Positions 17,018 through 25,779 of a stretch of DNA of 64,000 bases are shown here, piece after piece. Source of the stretch: Bacillota bacterium (GTDB taxonomy: Bacteria > Bacillota > Clostridia > Lachnospirales > Cellulosilyticaceae); NCBI GenBank assembly GCA_023436395.1, contig JAEZJJ010000040.1, positions 62,001 to 126,000 of the forward strand. The letters run 5' to 3'. Each line of letters begins with the position of its first letter. Positions within the stretch are counted from its first letter, which is position 1. The notes beneath the pieces were generated by a model, which worked only from the letters and a program-made list of their open reading frames with translations, had not been told where the DNA came from and made no database searches. A program made the translations under genes and the position numbers.

Positions 17018-18025
17018 CTAATAGATTGTACCACTATTAATAATTGGTTGAGTATCTTTATTGCCACAAAGTACAACTAATAAATTACTTACCATAGCTG
17101 CTTTACGTTCCTCATCTAATTCTACAATGCTTGTTTCATTTAATTGCTTAAGTGCCATTTCTACCATCCCCACAGCACCTTCTACTATTTTCTGTCTTGC
17201 AGCAATAATGGCTACTGCTTGTTGTCTTTGAAGCATAGCTGAAGCGATTTCAGGGGCATAAGATAAATGGGTAATACGCACTTCTAAAATCTCAATTCCT
17301 GCAATCTCAACTTTCTCTTGCAATTCTTTCTTCATAATATCTGCTACTTCTTGACTGCTCCCACGAAGTGTCTTTTCTCTACAACTTTCAACTTCTCCAC
17401 TATCATACGGATAACATCTTGCAACATTACGGATAACAGAATCACATTGTGTAGAAATATAATTTTTATAGTGATCTACATTAAATACAGCCTTAGCAGA
17501 ATTCTTGACTTGCCATATAACGACTGCACCTATTTCAATAGGATTTCCTAATTCATCATTTACTTTTTGCTTTTTATTTTCAAAAGTTGTTGCCTTAAGT
17601 GATATTTTTTTACTTGTAGTTTCAAATCCTTGAACATTAATATCGTTACTTTTTTCAGTTGTTTGAAATTGAATACCTGATTTAACAGTTGGATTAATAC
17701 TAGTACAAAAAGGATTCACCCAATAAAATCCTTCTTTCTTCAACGTTCCCTTATACTGACCAAATAATGTTAAAACTAAAGCTTCATTTGGATTAATAAC
17801 TTTAAGACCGGCAAATAAGAAAAATGCACTACAGAAGACTATTCCAGCAACAATACAAATTGTAACCGTTAAAGCAACATTCTGCTCACCAATACCCATT
17901 ATACTCAAAGGAAATGCTGCAATACAGATAATCATAAGTAATATTATGCCTAAGAGCATTATCATCCCACTCTTAGCTTTCATTTCTTGTTCTTGATAAA
18001 TCTTTCTGTTTTCTTCCACACTCAT
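17018..18025 (-). CDS. SPFH/Band 7 domain membrane protein
   Basis: About 335 residues. Two membrane segments near the N-terminus (roughly 20-42 and 50-75) are followed by an SPFH/prohibitin domain beginning LKVINPNEALVLTLFGQYKGT and ending in a helical region with EIASAMLQRQQAVAIIAARQKIVEGAV, typical of stomatin-like scaffold proteins that oligomerise on membranes. Start is uncertain: ATG 18025 is only two bases after GGAG, while GTG 18019 has ideal spacing. It heads a three-gene operon with an RHH protein and a helical protein. No partner NfeD protein is present, unlike many SPFH loci. Confidence 0.85.
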   Translation of the reverse strand: MSVEENRKIYQEQEMKAKSGMIMLLGIILLMIICIAAFPLSIMGIGEQNVALTVTICIVAGIVFCSAFFLFAGLKVINPNEALVLTLFGQYKGTLKKEGFYWVNPFCTSINPTVKSGIQFQTTEKSNDINVQGFETTSKKISLKATTFENKKQKVNDELGNPIEIGAVVIWQVKNSAKAVFNVDHYKNYISTQCDSVIRNVARCYPYDSGEVESCREKTLRGSSQEVADIMKKELQEKVEIAGIEILEVRITHLSYAPEIASAMLQRQQAVAIIAARQKIVEGAVGMVEMALKQLNETSIVELDEERKAAMVSNLLVVLCGNKDTQPIINSGTIY

Positions 18026-18057
18026 CACTCCTATAATATTTTTCTGAAACTTATTTG

Positions 18058-18079
18058 ATATCATATCAATATCATATCA
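18058..18079. repeat. Tandem 11-bp repeat over the SPFH operon promoter
   Basis: ATATCATATCA occurs twice without a gap (18058-18068 and 18069-18079), a period of one helical turn, covering the -10 element and start site. It is a natural operator for a cooperatively binding ribbon-helix-helix dimer such as the one encoded in the operon. Confidence 0.75.
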
Positions 18080-18098
18080 CTATCTTTTCTTTAGTCAA
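18071..18098 (-). promoter_or_regulatory. Promoter of the SPFH-RHH operon
   Basis: TTGACT (18098-18093), 16-base spacer, TATGAT (18076-18071). Confidence 0.7.
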
Positions 18099-18225
18099 TA
18101 CACTTTATTAATTCTTAATAATTTATTTGATAAATATTTCTCACATACTTCAGCCCTTTCATTAACACTTTTTACACTTTGCTTTCATAAGTAACATTCC
18201 TCATGAAACTGCCTCGATATTACAA

Positions 18226-18263
18226 CTAAAAAGACTGAGTTCTGTGTCATGCAGAATTCAGTC
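18226..18263 (-). terminator. Terminator after the DUF1540 gene
   Basis: 12-bp stem with one G-T pair (18233-18244 with 18252-18263), 7-base loop; the minus strand continues TTTTTAG. Confidence 0.85.
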
Positions 18264-18298
18264 TCCAATGTTATTTCAAACCATTAAATTACTTTTTA

Positions 18299-18622
18299 CT
18301 ATCTACTTATAAACGCACCACATAGTGTATCTTCACAATTCGTACAAGCTGTGGTTGTACTACTTATTGCTACATTTTCTGCCATACATTTACAAACTAT
18401 ATTATCATTATAAATACACTGTAAAGCACTACATTTAATCTGTACAACTTCTTCTGGCTCCTTGGCACAGTTACTTACTACATATTCTTGTTCATTAAAA
18501 CTTTCACACTGTGTTCCCTCTCGATTTGTAGCACTTTTCTTTCCTACATGAATATAATCTAAGCTACAATAATAAGATTCATTATAAGAACAGTTTTTAA
18601 CATCACATTTTAAAGTTGGCAT
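18299..18622 (-). CDS. Protein with two DUF1540 cysteine motifs
   Basis: 107 residues with two copies of the DUF1540 pattern: LKCDVKNCSYN...YYCSLDYIHVG...QCESF at ~4-44 and IKCSALQCIYN...VCKCMAENVAI...LCGAF at ~62-104. Each has four or more regularly spaced cysteines, probably a small metal- or disulfide-stabilised fold. The family is common in spore-forming clostridia and has no established function. No signal peptide. Monocistronic, with its own terminator 36 bases beyond the stop. Confidence 0.85.
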   Translation of the reverse strand: MPTLKCDVKNCSYNESYYCSLDYIHVGKKSATNREGTQCESFNEQEYVVSNCAKEPEEVVQIKCSALQCIYNDNIVCKCMAENVAISSTTTACTNCEDTLCGAFISR

Positions 18623-18762
18623 TTTCTAATCTCCTTTTAGATAAAATCCTTCTTTAATATTTTGGAGATTTTATGCTCTGTTTATTCCTACATCTTTTTT
18701 TGATTTTTACTCTTATCGATATCAGCAGTTCTTTCCGATCATCTCCTTACCTTTCTAACACC

Positions 18763-18813
18763 TAATAAAAAGTGAATTCTGCTGAAAAATCGTACAACAG
18801 CATTCACTTTTTC
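18763..18813 (-). terminator. Terminator of the amtB-glnB operon
   Basis: Imperfect long stem: AAAAGTGAAT (from 18767) pairs with ATTCACTTTT, with a further interrupted CTG/CAG pairing inside; minus strand ends in TTTTTATT. About 80 bases past the glnB stop. Confidence 0.8.
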
Positions 18814-18892
18814 AATTTACTATTATCCTCTATCATAAGGCCAATTTATTATTTTATAAATAGTGTTCTATCTATTAAAAAAACACTCTGAC

Positions 18893-19231
18893 TTATAATG
18901 CTTTATCCCCATGTTCCTCTGTTCTAATACGGATACAATCAAGAACATCATATACAAAAATCTTCCCATCTCCAAATTCTCCTGATTTTGTTACTGAAAT
19001 AATAAGGTTAATCATCTCCTGTAAACGTTCATCAGGAATAATTAGTTTTATCTCGACTTTTGGAAGCGTGTTAACAATGATTTCATTTGCCCTTACATGC
19101 TCTGTATAACCATATTGATTTCCACAACCATATATTTGATTGATAGTCATTCCGGGGATATTAGCCTTTAATAACGCTTCTTTGAGCTGTTCTAAATTTT
19201 CTGGCCTAATAATGGCTTCAATTTTCTTCAT
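18893..19231 (-). CDS. glnB: PII nitrogen regulatory protein lacking the uridylylation tyrosines
   Basis: 112 residues, normal PII length. It begins MKKIEAIIRPENLEQLKEAL and carries LPKVEIKLIIPDE and the C-terminal GKIFVYDV signature. Trimeric PII proteins sense ATP/ADP and 2-oxoglutarate and block AmtB. In the T-loop the Y46 and Y51 positions of E. coli GlnB are V and I (sequence TEHVRANEIIV), so control by uridylylation is not possible; effector binding alone, or another modification, must serve. It lies 39 bases after amtB on the same strand, the usual AmtB-GlnK pairing, so GlnK is an equally good name. Confidence 0.92.
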   Translation of the reverse strand: MKKIEAIIRPENLEQLKEALLKANIPGMTINQIYGCGNQYGYTEHVRANEIIVNTLPKVEIKLIIPDERLQEMINLIISVTKSGEFGDGKIFVYDVLDCIRIRTEEHGDKAL

Positions 19232-19270
19232 GCTCTCTCCTCTTTTCTATTTTATTTTCTTCTCTCTACT

Positions 19271-20527
19271 TTAGTCTAAACCATTGTATGCGGGATAAGC
19301 TGCTTCATTATGTTCAGCTAAGTCAAGACCCACACCTTCTGCTTGTTGTGTCACTCTTATGTCTCCAAAACACTTCATAACCTTTAAAATAATAAAGGTG
19401 GCTACTGCTGCAATAACAATTGTGATGATAACACTTAGAAGTTGTACTCCAAATAATTTTGTTTCTCCATACATTAATCCATTCCATTTAATCACATCTG
19501 GATTAATAGATTGTTTTGCAAAAAGTCCTGTTGCAATACCACCCCAAATACCACCAATACCATGGCAACCAAAGGCATCTAATGCATCATCATAACCAAA
19601 TTTTCCTTTTACCTTTGACATAAAGAAGAAGCATAATGGACTTACTACAAACCCAATAATAATCGAAGCCCAAATAGGTACAAAACCTGCGCCTGGTGTA
19701 ATAGCTACAAGACCTATTACACAACCTGTCGCTGCACCTAATACAGTTACTTTTTTATAAATAAGTTTTTCAACAAATAACCATGAAATAAGGGCGGCGG
19801 CTGCTGAAGTATTTGTTGTTAAGAAGGCATGCACAGCAATAGGATTAGCTGCTAAAGCACTCCCTGCATTAAATCCAAACCAACCAAACCATAATAAACC
19901 TGCTCCTAAAACAACAAATGGAATATTATGTGGCTTATAAGAAAGCATACCATAACCACGACGTTTACCTAGAATAATACAAGCAACTAGTCCTGTAATA
20001 CCTGAGCTAATATGAACAACATTACCCCCCGCAAAATCAAGGGCACCTAATTCTCTTAGGAAACCACCAGCTCCCCACACCATATGAGCTAATGGGTAAT
20101 ATACAATAAGTGACCAAATACCTATAAAAATAACTAATCTTGAAAACTTCATACGTTCTGCTACTGCACCACAAATAAGAGCTGGTGTAATAATGGCAAA
20201 CATCATTTGAAAAGCTGCAAATAAAGCTTCAGGAATTGTTCCTGCATAATCGCCATTAGGTGTCATTCCTACACCATTAAAAAACAAATAATTAAATCCT
20301 CCTAAAATACCTGTGTGGTCTGTTCCAAAGGATAAGGAGTACCCACAAATAATCCACATTAAGGAAGCCAGCCCACAAATAAAGAAACATGATAAAATTG
20401 TGTTTAATGCATTTTTCCTTCTTACCATTCCTGCATAAAAGAATGCTAACCCTGGTGTCATTAAAAATACCAATGCTGAACAAATCATTATAAAACCTGT
20501 GTCTCCTGCACTAATTTGTAAGTCCAT
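19271..20527 (-). CDS. amtB: Ammonium transporter AmtB
   Basis: 418 residues with about eleven membrane helices. Family signatures include FFYAGMVRRKNALNT near the N-terminus, WGAGG, DFAGGNVVHISSG (about 163-175) and DDALDAFGCHGIGGIWGG (about 311-328), which contains pore histidine H320. It forms a trimeric channel for ammonium/ammonia in the cell membrane. It is transcribed before glnB. The ~80-base leader contains a strong hairpin with a U-tract, which may be an attenuator or the end of the upstream gene's transcript. Confidence 0.96.
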   Translation of the reverse strand: MDLQISAGDTGFIMICSALVFLMTPGLAFFYAGMVRRKNALNTILSCFFICGLASLMWIICGYSLSFGTDHTGILGGFNYLFFNGVGMTPNGDYAGTIPEALFAAFQMMFAIITPALICGAVAERMKFSRLVIFIGIWSLIVYYPLAHMVWGAGGFLRELGALDFAGGNVVHISSGITGLVACIILGKRRGYGMLSYKPHNIPFVVLGAGLLWFGWFGFNAGSALAANPIAVHAFLTTNTSAAAALISWLFVEKLIYKKVTVLGAATGCVIGLVAITPGAGFVPIWASIIIGFVVSPLCFFFMSKVKGKFGYDDALDAFGCHGIGGIWGGIATGLFAKQSINPDVIKWNGLMYGETKLFGVQLLSVIITIVIAAVATFIILKVMKCFGDIRVTQQAEGVGLDLAEHNEAAYPAYNGLD

Positions 20528-20562
20528 TTTTCTATCCTCCTATAATTTATTTTTTAAAATAC

Positions 20563-20599
20563 AAAAAAGCGACCTTACATCTCTTAGATGTAAGATCGC
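20563..20599 (-). terminator. Terminator-like hairpin in the amtB leader
   Basis: 14-bp stem with one mismatch (20569-20582 with 20586-20599), 3-base loop, then TTTTTTG on the minus strand. It lies between the amtB promoter and its start codon, so it either ends read-through from the 20679-21257 gene or attenuates amtB. Confidence 0.8.
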
Positions 20600-20620
20600 C
20601 TTTGACCTTTAATAAAAATT

Positions 20621-20648
20621 ATTGTATCACATCTTATTCAAATTTCAA
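20621..20648 (-). promoter_or_regulatory. amtB promoter candidate
   Basis: TTGAAA (20648-20643), 16-base spacer, TACAAT (20626-20621), about 15 bases before the hairpin. Confidence 0.6.
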
Positions 20649-20678
20649 TAGTTTTCAGATAATTGTTTTAATTTATTT

Positions 20679-21257
20679 TTACTTTTTTATTAATATATCC
20701 TCTATATAGTCTCTAAACATTGCAAATCTAGCCTTTTCTACATGGGTTCCTTTATGAATCTCCTGTGTTCTAAAATTATAAATGACACTCCCATAATTAA
20801 AAACCCCACTATTAAGACTATAGGTATCTTCCTTAATGTGATAAACAATCCCTTCTTTAGTTGCTAATGCACAAATTGATATAAAGTCTTCAGCTACTTC
20901 TAATTGTTTTTTCCCTACTCTCTCTAATAAGAATAGTAATAAACGTATGCCACCACTTAAAGGTAACATTTCTTCACCTTTCATATCAAACAACATACCT
21001 ATATGTTGGAAATACTTAAGTGTTTTATATTGAATCGCATGATAAGCTTCAAAAATCTCTACACCTTCCACATTAAGTACCTGTATTTGTTCTATAATTG
21101 TTTCCCATTTCATTTCCGTTTTAAATTGATTATTTTCAATGGTTTTCTCAAAACACTGATAGGCTTCTTCTATTGCTTGAGTGGTATGAATCATTTTTTC
21201 ATTAAGTATAATTTGATATTCCTTCCCATCATATACTAATGCTACTTTATTCTCCAT
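20679..21257 (-). CDS. Hypothetical protein
   Basis: 192 residues from ATG 21257, where GAGGAG stands seven bases upstream; it begins MENKVALVYDGKEYQ. I do not recognise a family. The protein is mixed alpha/beta with no signal peptide or clear membrane segment; a hydrophobic stretch GGIRLLLFLLERVG near residue 105 may be a buried helix. It has a composition like its neighbours. It stands alone between the lactate permease terminator and amtB, so context gives little help. Confidence 0.65.
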   Translation of the reverse strand: MENKVALVYDGKEYQIILNEKMIHTTQAIEEAYQCFEKTIENNQFKTEMKWETIIEQIQVLNVEGVEIFEAYHAIQYKTLKYFQHIGMLFDMKGEEMLPLSGGIRLLLFLLERVGKKQLEVAEDFISICALATKEGIVYHIKEDTYSLNSGVFNYGSVIYNFRTQEIHKGTHVEKARFAMFRDYIEDILIKK

Positions 21258-21336
21258 AGTTACTCCTCTTTTATGACTTATATAATTAATAATCATTATT
21301 ATACCACATTAATTAGTATAATTATATGTCTTTAAC

Positions 21337-21372
21337 AAAAAAGATGGCTCCCTATGAACTAGGAACCATCTT
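21337..21372 (-). terminator. Terminator of the lactate permease gene
   Basis: Stem AAGATGG/CCATCTT with inner TCC/GGA pairing (21341-21372); the minus strand continues TTTTTTGTT. Confidence 0.85.
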
Positions 21373-21382
21373 CTTCATTTTT

Positions 21383-22999
21383 TTATGCAATCAATCTAAG
21401 TAAAATCATTGTAAATATTGCCGTTACAGTGGTAAAAATCAAAGAAAAAACAAGAGCTGTACGCATCACTTTATTTTCTTCTCCCAAACGATCAATGGAA
21501 GCCGCTGCATTTTGTAACTTAGAAGGAGAAATAACGCTTGCAAGTCCTCCTCCAAAAGCAAGTCCCGCTGTCACTAAAATAAGTGCAACCTTACTCATAC
21601 CTAGTTCTGTCACTGTATTCATCGCATATTTACCAAACATCGCAATGGTAGAAGCTTCACTTCCTGTGATAAAACCACCAAACAATCCAATAAAAGTAGC
21701 CACCCCACCATAAACACCATGAAAAATATTCGCTGAACTCTCAGCTAATAGCTTAATCATGCTATCTGACGCAAAAGCCATCTCTACGCGGCTATAGCCT
21801 GACATATTCATCACTTCTCCAATGGCAAAAAATATAGCAGCTGAGAAAACAGGTTTAGGTGCTCTTTTTACCCATGTTGATACTGTGTCTTTGAGCTGTG
21901 CTTTCGTTGGACGCAAAATAGGAATGGCAATTAAAGTAGTAATAAAAATCCAAGTATAGGCATTCCAAAGGAAACGTGTATTAATAGGGGTATTATCTGC
22001 ACTCAGCCCGTTAATCGGCATAAGCCATTTACGGTATAGTAGATCAAATATTCCCTGGGGAATGTTGAGTGCTAAGATAGCTATAATAAGAATTAACCAA
22101 GGTGATATTGCTTTTAACAATGAAAAGCTTTTTTCATAAGCTAACTCTTCTTTTGTAAGGATTTGCTTATCAATAATTCTTTTGCCTGTTACTTTTAAAT
22201 AAACTAACATTATAACAATAACACCAATACCACACAATACGCCTGTTAGTACAACGAGATTGTCAAATTTGCTGGTAAAAAATGAAATAATCCCTATAGT
22301 AACACCTGTTAATAAGCAAGGAATAATCCCTTTTTTTATTCCCTTCCATCCACCTGTAATCCATAACATAGCCATACCAATCATGATTGAGGTGAGTGGT
22401 AAAAAATATGCAAAGAGTGTGCCCACTTGAGAAAGGGTAATTTCTGCCCCTTCTGCAAGTAACCCTGCGTTTTTCATAAAACTATTTACCATATCTACAA
22501 AAACAACGATAGGTGCACCTAACAAAGCATATGTACATAAAGAATCGTAACCAATAGCTGGCAAGGCTATAGCTACATAGGTGCTGTATCCCATAGCCAA
22601 TAAGATAGGGGGTAACAAAGATACAGGTGTTGCTCCTACTGCTACCATTAATGTTCCAAAGCCTACATTAATGAGCATAATCTGAACGGCTTTATTCTCA
22701 CTTGCAATGGTTTTAATAAAGATAATAATGCGTTTAAGTGCTCCACTTTTTTCCATTAAGGCCATTTGCAAAAGAGAGGTTGCAACAATAAGTGAAACAG
22801 AAAAAGACTTTATAAGTCCAGCTCCTGCCGACCTTGCCACAACTTCTAATGAAGTTTCAAAAAACAGCATTGCCACCAATCCCACCGCAATTAACCCTAT
22901 TGTCCCTGTAATATGAGCTGGTTTTTTCCATACTACAAGAAGTAATACAATAAGGACGATGCAGGCTAGTGTCATAATTATTGGTAATGCTTGACCCAT
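21383..22999 (-). CDS. lctP: L-lactate permease family transporter
   Basis: 538 residues with about 13 membrane helices, matching the LctP/LldP family of lactate (or glycolate) proton symporters. Typical segments are VGATPVSLLPPILLAMGYS near 120, ALPAIGYDSLCTYALLGAPI near 145 and GGFITGSEASTIAMFGKYA near 430. AAAGGAGG precedes ATG 22999. It is monocistronic and divergent from the urease operon. No lactate dehydrogenase or utilisation gene is adjacent, so import versus export is open. Confidence 0.9.
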   Translation of the reverse strand: MGQALPIIMTLACIVLIVLLLVVWKKPAHITGTIGLIAVGLVAMLFFETSLEVVARSAGAGLIKSFSVSLIVATSLLQMALMEKSGALKRIIIFIKTIASENKAVQIMLINVGFGTLMVAVGATPVSLLPPILLAMGYSTYVAIALPAIGYDSLCTYALLGAPIVVFVDMVNSFMKNAGLLAEGAEITLSQVGTLFAYFLPLTSIMIGMAMLWITGGWKGIKKGIIPCLLTGVTIGIISFFTSKFDNLVVLTGVLCGIGVIVIMLVYLKVTGKRIIDKQILTKEELAYEKSFSLLKAISPWLILIIAILALNIPQGIFDLLYRKWLMPINGLSADNTPINTRFLWNAYTWIFITTLIAIPILRPTKAQLKDTVSTWVKRAPKPVFSAAIFFAIGEVMNMSGYSRVEMAFASDSMIKLLAESSANIFHGVYGGVATFIGLFGGFITGSEASTIAMFGKYAMNTVTELGMSKVALILVTAGLAFGGGLASVISPSKLQNAAASIDRLGEENKVMRTALVFSLIFTTVTAIFTMILLRLIA

Positions 23000-23050
23000 T
23001 TACTTTCCTCCTTTAAATTTATTACTTTATCATTTCAAAGTCCTAAATTA

Positions 23051-23079
23051 CTTATACTATGATATCCATATTACCGCAA
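23051..23079 (-). promoter_or_regulatory. lctP promoter candidate
   Basis: TTGCGG (23079-23074), 17-base spacer, TATAAG (23056-23051). The rest of the 350-base gap to ureA is AT-rich; a plus-strand TTGCCA...TAATAC pair near 23303-23329 could serve urease but its spacing (15) is poor. Confidence 0.5.
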
Positions 23080-23351
23080 GCATAATTATTAATTATTCTA
23101 AATCTTAAGTTTTTTATTTTCTATCTTTCATTCTCTACCTTTTATGCTATAAATAGATATTTCAAAAACTATACTGCCTCCAATAACATCTATTATCAAA
23201 GTCCTAATGATTTTTATTTATAAACTTACTACTGTAACAATTAAAATTTTATCTTATTATGAATTAACTTCAAATTTTTGCGCATTCTAATCAATATATT
23301 ATTTGCCAATGTAAGGTAAAAAATAATACACAAAAGAATAGGAGAATGTAT

Positions 23352-23654
23352 ATGAAATTAAATCCTAGAGAGCAAGAAAAATTAATGCTCCATATGGCAG
23401 GTGAAGTTGCTAAGCAGCGCAAAGACCGAGGTGTAAAACTCAATTACATCGAAGCTGTAGCTCTTATCAGCTCGGAACTTATGGAAATGGCTCGTGATGG
23501 TAAAGAAGTTTCCGAGCTCATGCAGCTAGGGAAACATATTGTGAAGATTAGTGATTGTATGGAGGGGGTTGCTGATATCGTTAACTATGTTCAGGTTGAA
23601 GCAACTTTTCCAGATGGTACAAAGTTAGTAACTGTTCATGATCCCATTCAATAG
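23352..23654 (+). CDS. ureA: Urease subunit gamma
   Basis: 100 residues, the normal length for UreA. It begins MKLNPREQEKLMLHMAGEVA and contains the family block RGVKLNYIEAVALISSELME. I use ATG 23352, seven bases after GGAG; the ATG at 23346 is only one base from it. The gamma subunit packs with beta and alpha to form the trimer of trimers that hydrolyses urea to ammonia and carbamate in the cytosol. First gene of an eleven-gene urease and nickel-uptake cluster. Confidence 0.97.
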   Translation: MKLNPREQEKLMLHMAGEVAKQRKDRGVKLNYIEAVALISSELMEMARDGKEVSELMQLGKHIVKISDCMEGVADIVNYVQVEATFPDGTKLVTVHDPIQ

Positions 23655-23665
23655 GAGGTATAAAT

Positions 23666-24040
23666 ATGAAAATAGGCGAAATTATTTCTTGCAACAATGA
23701 AATTGAACTAAATCCAAATAAACACACCGTAATGATTAAAGTAACCAACTTGGGGGATCGTCCCATCCAAGTAGGCTCACATTTTCACTTTTTTGAAACA
23801 AATCGCTATTTAAAATTTGATCGCGAAAGTACTTTTGGTTTTCGTTTAGATATTGCTTCTGGTACTTCTGTTCGGTTTGAACCTGGTGAAGAAAAGGAAG
23901 TACAACTGGTAGCACTTGGTGGTAAACGACGTGTCTTTGGATTTAATGATTTAACAAGAGGTCAAGTGTCAGATGCAACGATTACTTCTGCTATGCACCA
24001 CGCTAGATTAAGAGGATTTTTACAAGAGGAGGAACGTTAA
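23666..24040 (+). CDS. ureB: Urease subunit beta
   Basis: 124 residues. Begins MKIGEIISCNNEIELNPN; the core NLGDRPIQVGSHFHFFETN and the tail region FGFNDLTRGQ are diagnostic of UreB. Preceded by AGGAGG and 11 bases after ureA. Its stop overlaps the ureC start by one base (TAATG), which couples synthesis of the two subunits. Confidence 0.97.
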   Translation: MKIGEIISCNNEIELNPNKHTVMIKVTNLGDRPIQVGSHFHFFETNRYLKFDRESTFGFRLDIASGTSVRFEPGEEKEVQLVALGGKRRVFGFNDLTRGQVSDATITSAMHHARLRGFLQEEER

Positions 24041-25761
24041 TGAGCTCTATAATTTCAGGAAAAAAATATACAATGATGTATGGTCCTACTACCGGTGATA
24101 AAGTAAGACTAGCAGACACAGATTTAATAATAGAAGTAGAAAAGGACTATACCCACTACGGAGATGAAATCAAATTCGGTGGTGGCAAAAGTATGCGTGA
24201 TGGTATGGGGCAATCTGTCCTTATTACTAGTGAAGACGGTGCTCTTGACCTTGTTATTACCAACGCTCTAATCATTGATTATACAGGTATTATAAAAGCT
24301 GATATCGGTATTAAAAATGGTAAAATCGTCGGTATTGGTAAATCAGGAAACCCTAGCATTATGGATGACATTACCCCAGGTATGGTCATTGGTGCCTCTA
24401 CAGAAGCTTTATCAGCTGAAGGCCTCATTATCACTGCTGGCGGTATTGATACCCATATTCACTATATTTGTCCTCAACAAATTGAAACTGCTCTTTATTC
24501 AGGGATTACCACAATGATTGGTGGTGGTACTGGCCCAGTAGAAGGTACTAATGCTACAACTTGTACACCTGGTCCTTGGTACATGAAAGAAATGTTACGT
24601 TCTGCAGATGCATTTCCTATTAATCTTGGATTCTTTGGAAAAGGAAATTGTTCTGCGGAAGAACCTCTTATTGAACAAATTAAAGCAGGCGCCATGGGAT
24701 TAAAAATTCATGAAGACTGGGGGGCTACACCTTCTGTTATTGATCATTGCCTTAATGTAGCAGATAAATATGATTTCCCAGTAGCCATTCATACAGATAC
24801 CTTAAATGAAGGCGGATGTGTAGAGGATACTATTCATGCCATTGGTGGTAGAACTATTCATACTTACCACACAGAAGGTGCTGGAGGTGGACATGCTCCA
24901 GATATTATTAAAATTGCCTGTGATGGTAATGTACTTCCATCTTCAACAAATCCAACTATGCCTTTCTGTATTAATACTATTGATGAACATCTTGATATGC
25001 TTATGGTATGTCATCATTTAGACAATAAAATTCCTGAAGACGTAGCTTTTGCCGATTCTCGTATCCGTCCTGAAACTATTGCTGCAGAAGATGTCCTTCA
25101 AGATATGGGTGTATTTAGCATGATGAGTTCAGACTCTCAAGCTATGGGACGTATTGGTGAAGTCATTGCCCGTACCTGGCAAACTGCAAGTAAGATGAAA
25201 AACGAACGTGGTCCCCTTGCCGAAGATCAGGGACATGATAATGATAACTTCCGAGTAAAACGTTATATTGCCAAATACACCATTAACCCAGCTATTACTC
25301 ATGGTATTTCTGAATATGTAGGTTCTGTAGAAGTTGGAAAATTTGCTGACTTAGTACTTTGGACCCCTACCTTCTTTGGTGTCAAACCTGATTTAATTAT
25401 TAAAGGTGGTATGGTTGCTGCAGCTAAAATGGGAGATGCAAATGCCTCTATTCCAACTACCGAACCTATGATTTATAAGAAAATGTTTGCTGCTTTTGGT
25501 AAGGCTAAATATGATACTTGCATCACCTTTACTTCTCAAGCTGCTATGAAAGAAAATATTAAGGAAAAATACGGTCTTGAAAAAATCGTTCTTCCCGTAA
25601 AAGGTTGTAGAAATATTGGTAAGAAAAATATGATTTTTAATGATAAAACCCCAAAAATCACTGTAGATCCAGAAACTTATGTAGTCATGGCTGACAAAGA
25701 AGTTCTTACTTCTAAGCCTGCTAAAGTTGTACCTTTAGCTCAGCTTTATAATCTTTTCTAA
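24040..25761 (+). CDS. ureC: Urease subunit alpha (catalytic)
   Basis: 573 residues, full length. All active-site residues are present: nickel ligands H139 and H141 (GIDTHIHYI), carbamylated K222 (MGLKIHEDWG), H251 (AIHTDT), H277 (HTYHTEG) and D365 (SSDSQAMGR), plus the mobile-flap C324-H325-H326 (MVCHHLDN). The offset of five from Klebsiella numbering is constant, so the fold is intact. It hydrolyses urea at a di-nickel centre and needs UreDEFG, all encoded downstream. Confidence 0.99.
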   Translation: MSSIISGKKYTMMYGPTTGDKVRLADTDLIIEVEKDYTHYGDEIKFGGGKSMRDGMGQSVLITSEDGALDLVITNALIIDYTGIIKADIGIKNGKIVGIGKSGNPSIMDDITPGMVIGASTEALSAEGLIITAGGIDTHIHYICPQQIETALYSGITTMIGGGTGPVEGTNATTCTPGPWYMKEMLRSADAFPINLGFFGKGNCSAEEPLIEQIKAGAMGLKIHEDWGATPSVIDHCLNVADKYDFPVAIHTDTLNEGGCVEDTIHAIGGRTIHTYHTEGAGGGHAPDIIKIACDGNVLPSSTNPTMPFCINTIDEHLDMLMVCHHLDNKIPEDVAFADSRIRPETIAAEDVLQDMGVFSMMSSDSQAMGRIGEVIARTWQTASKMKNERGPLAEDQGHDNDNFRVKRYIAKYTINPAITHGISEYVGSVEVGKFADLVLWTPTFFGVKPDLIIKGGMVAAAKMGDANASIPTTEPMIYKKMFAAFGKAKYDTCITFTSQAAMKENIKEKYGLEKIVLPVKGCRNIGKKNMIFNDKTPKITVDPETYVVMADKEVLTSKPAKVVPLAQLYNLF

Positions 25762-25779
25762 AAATAAGGAGCCAGTTTT

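Noticed and set aside
23000..23351. NikR operator upstream of urease
   Set aside because: I looked for GTATGA and TCATAC halves with ~16-base spacing and did not find them.
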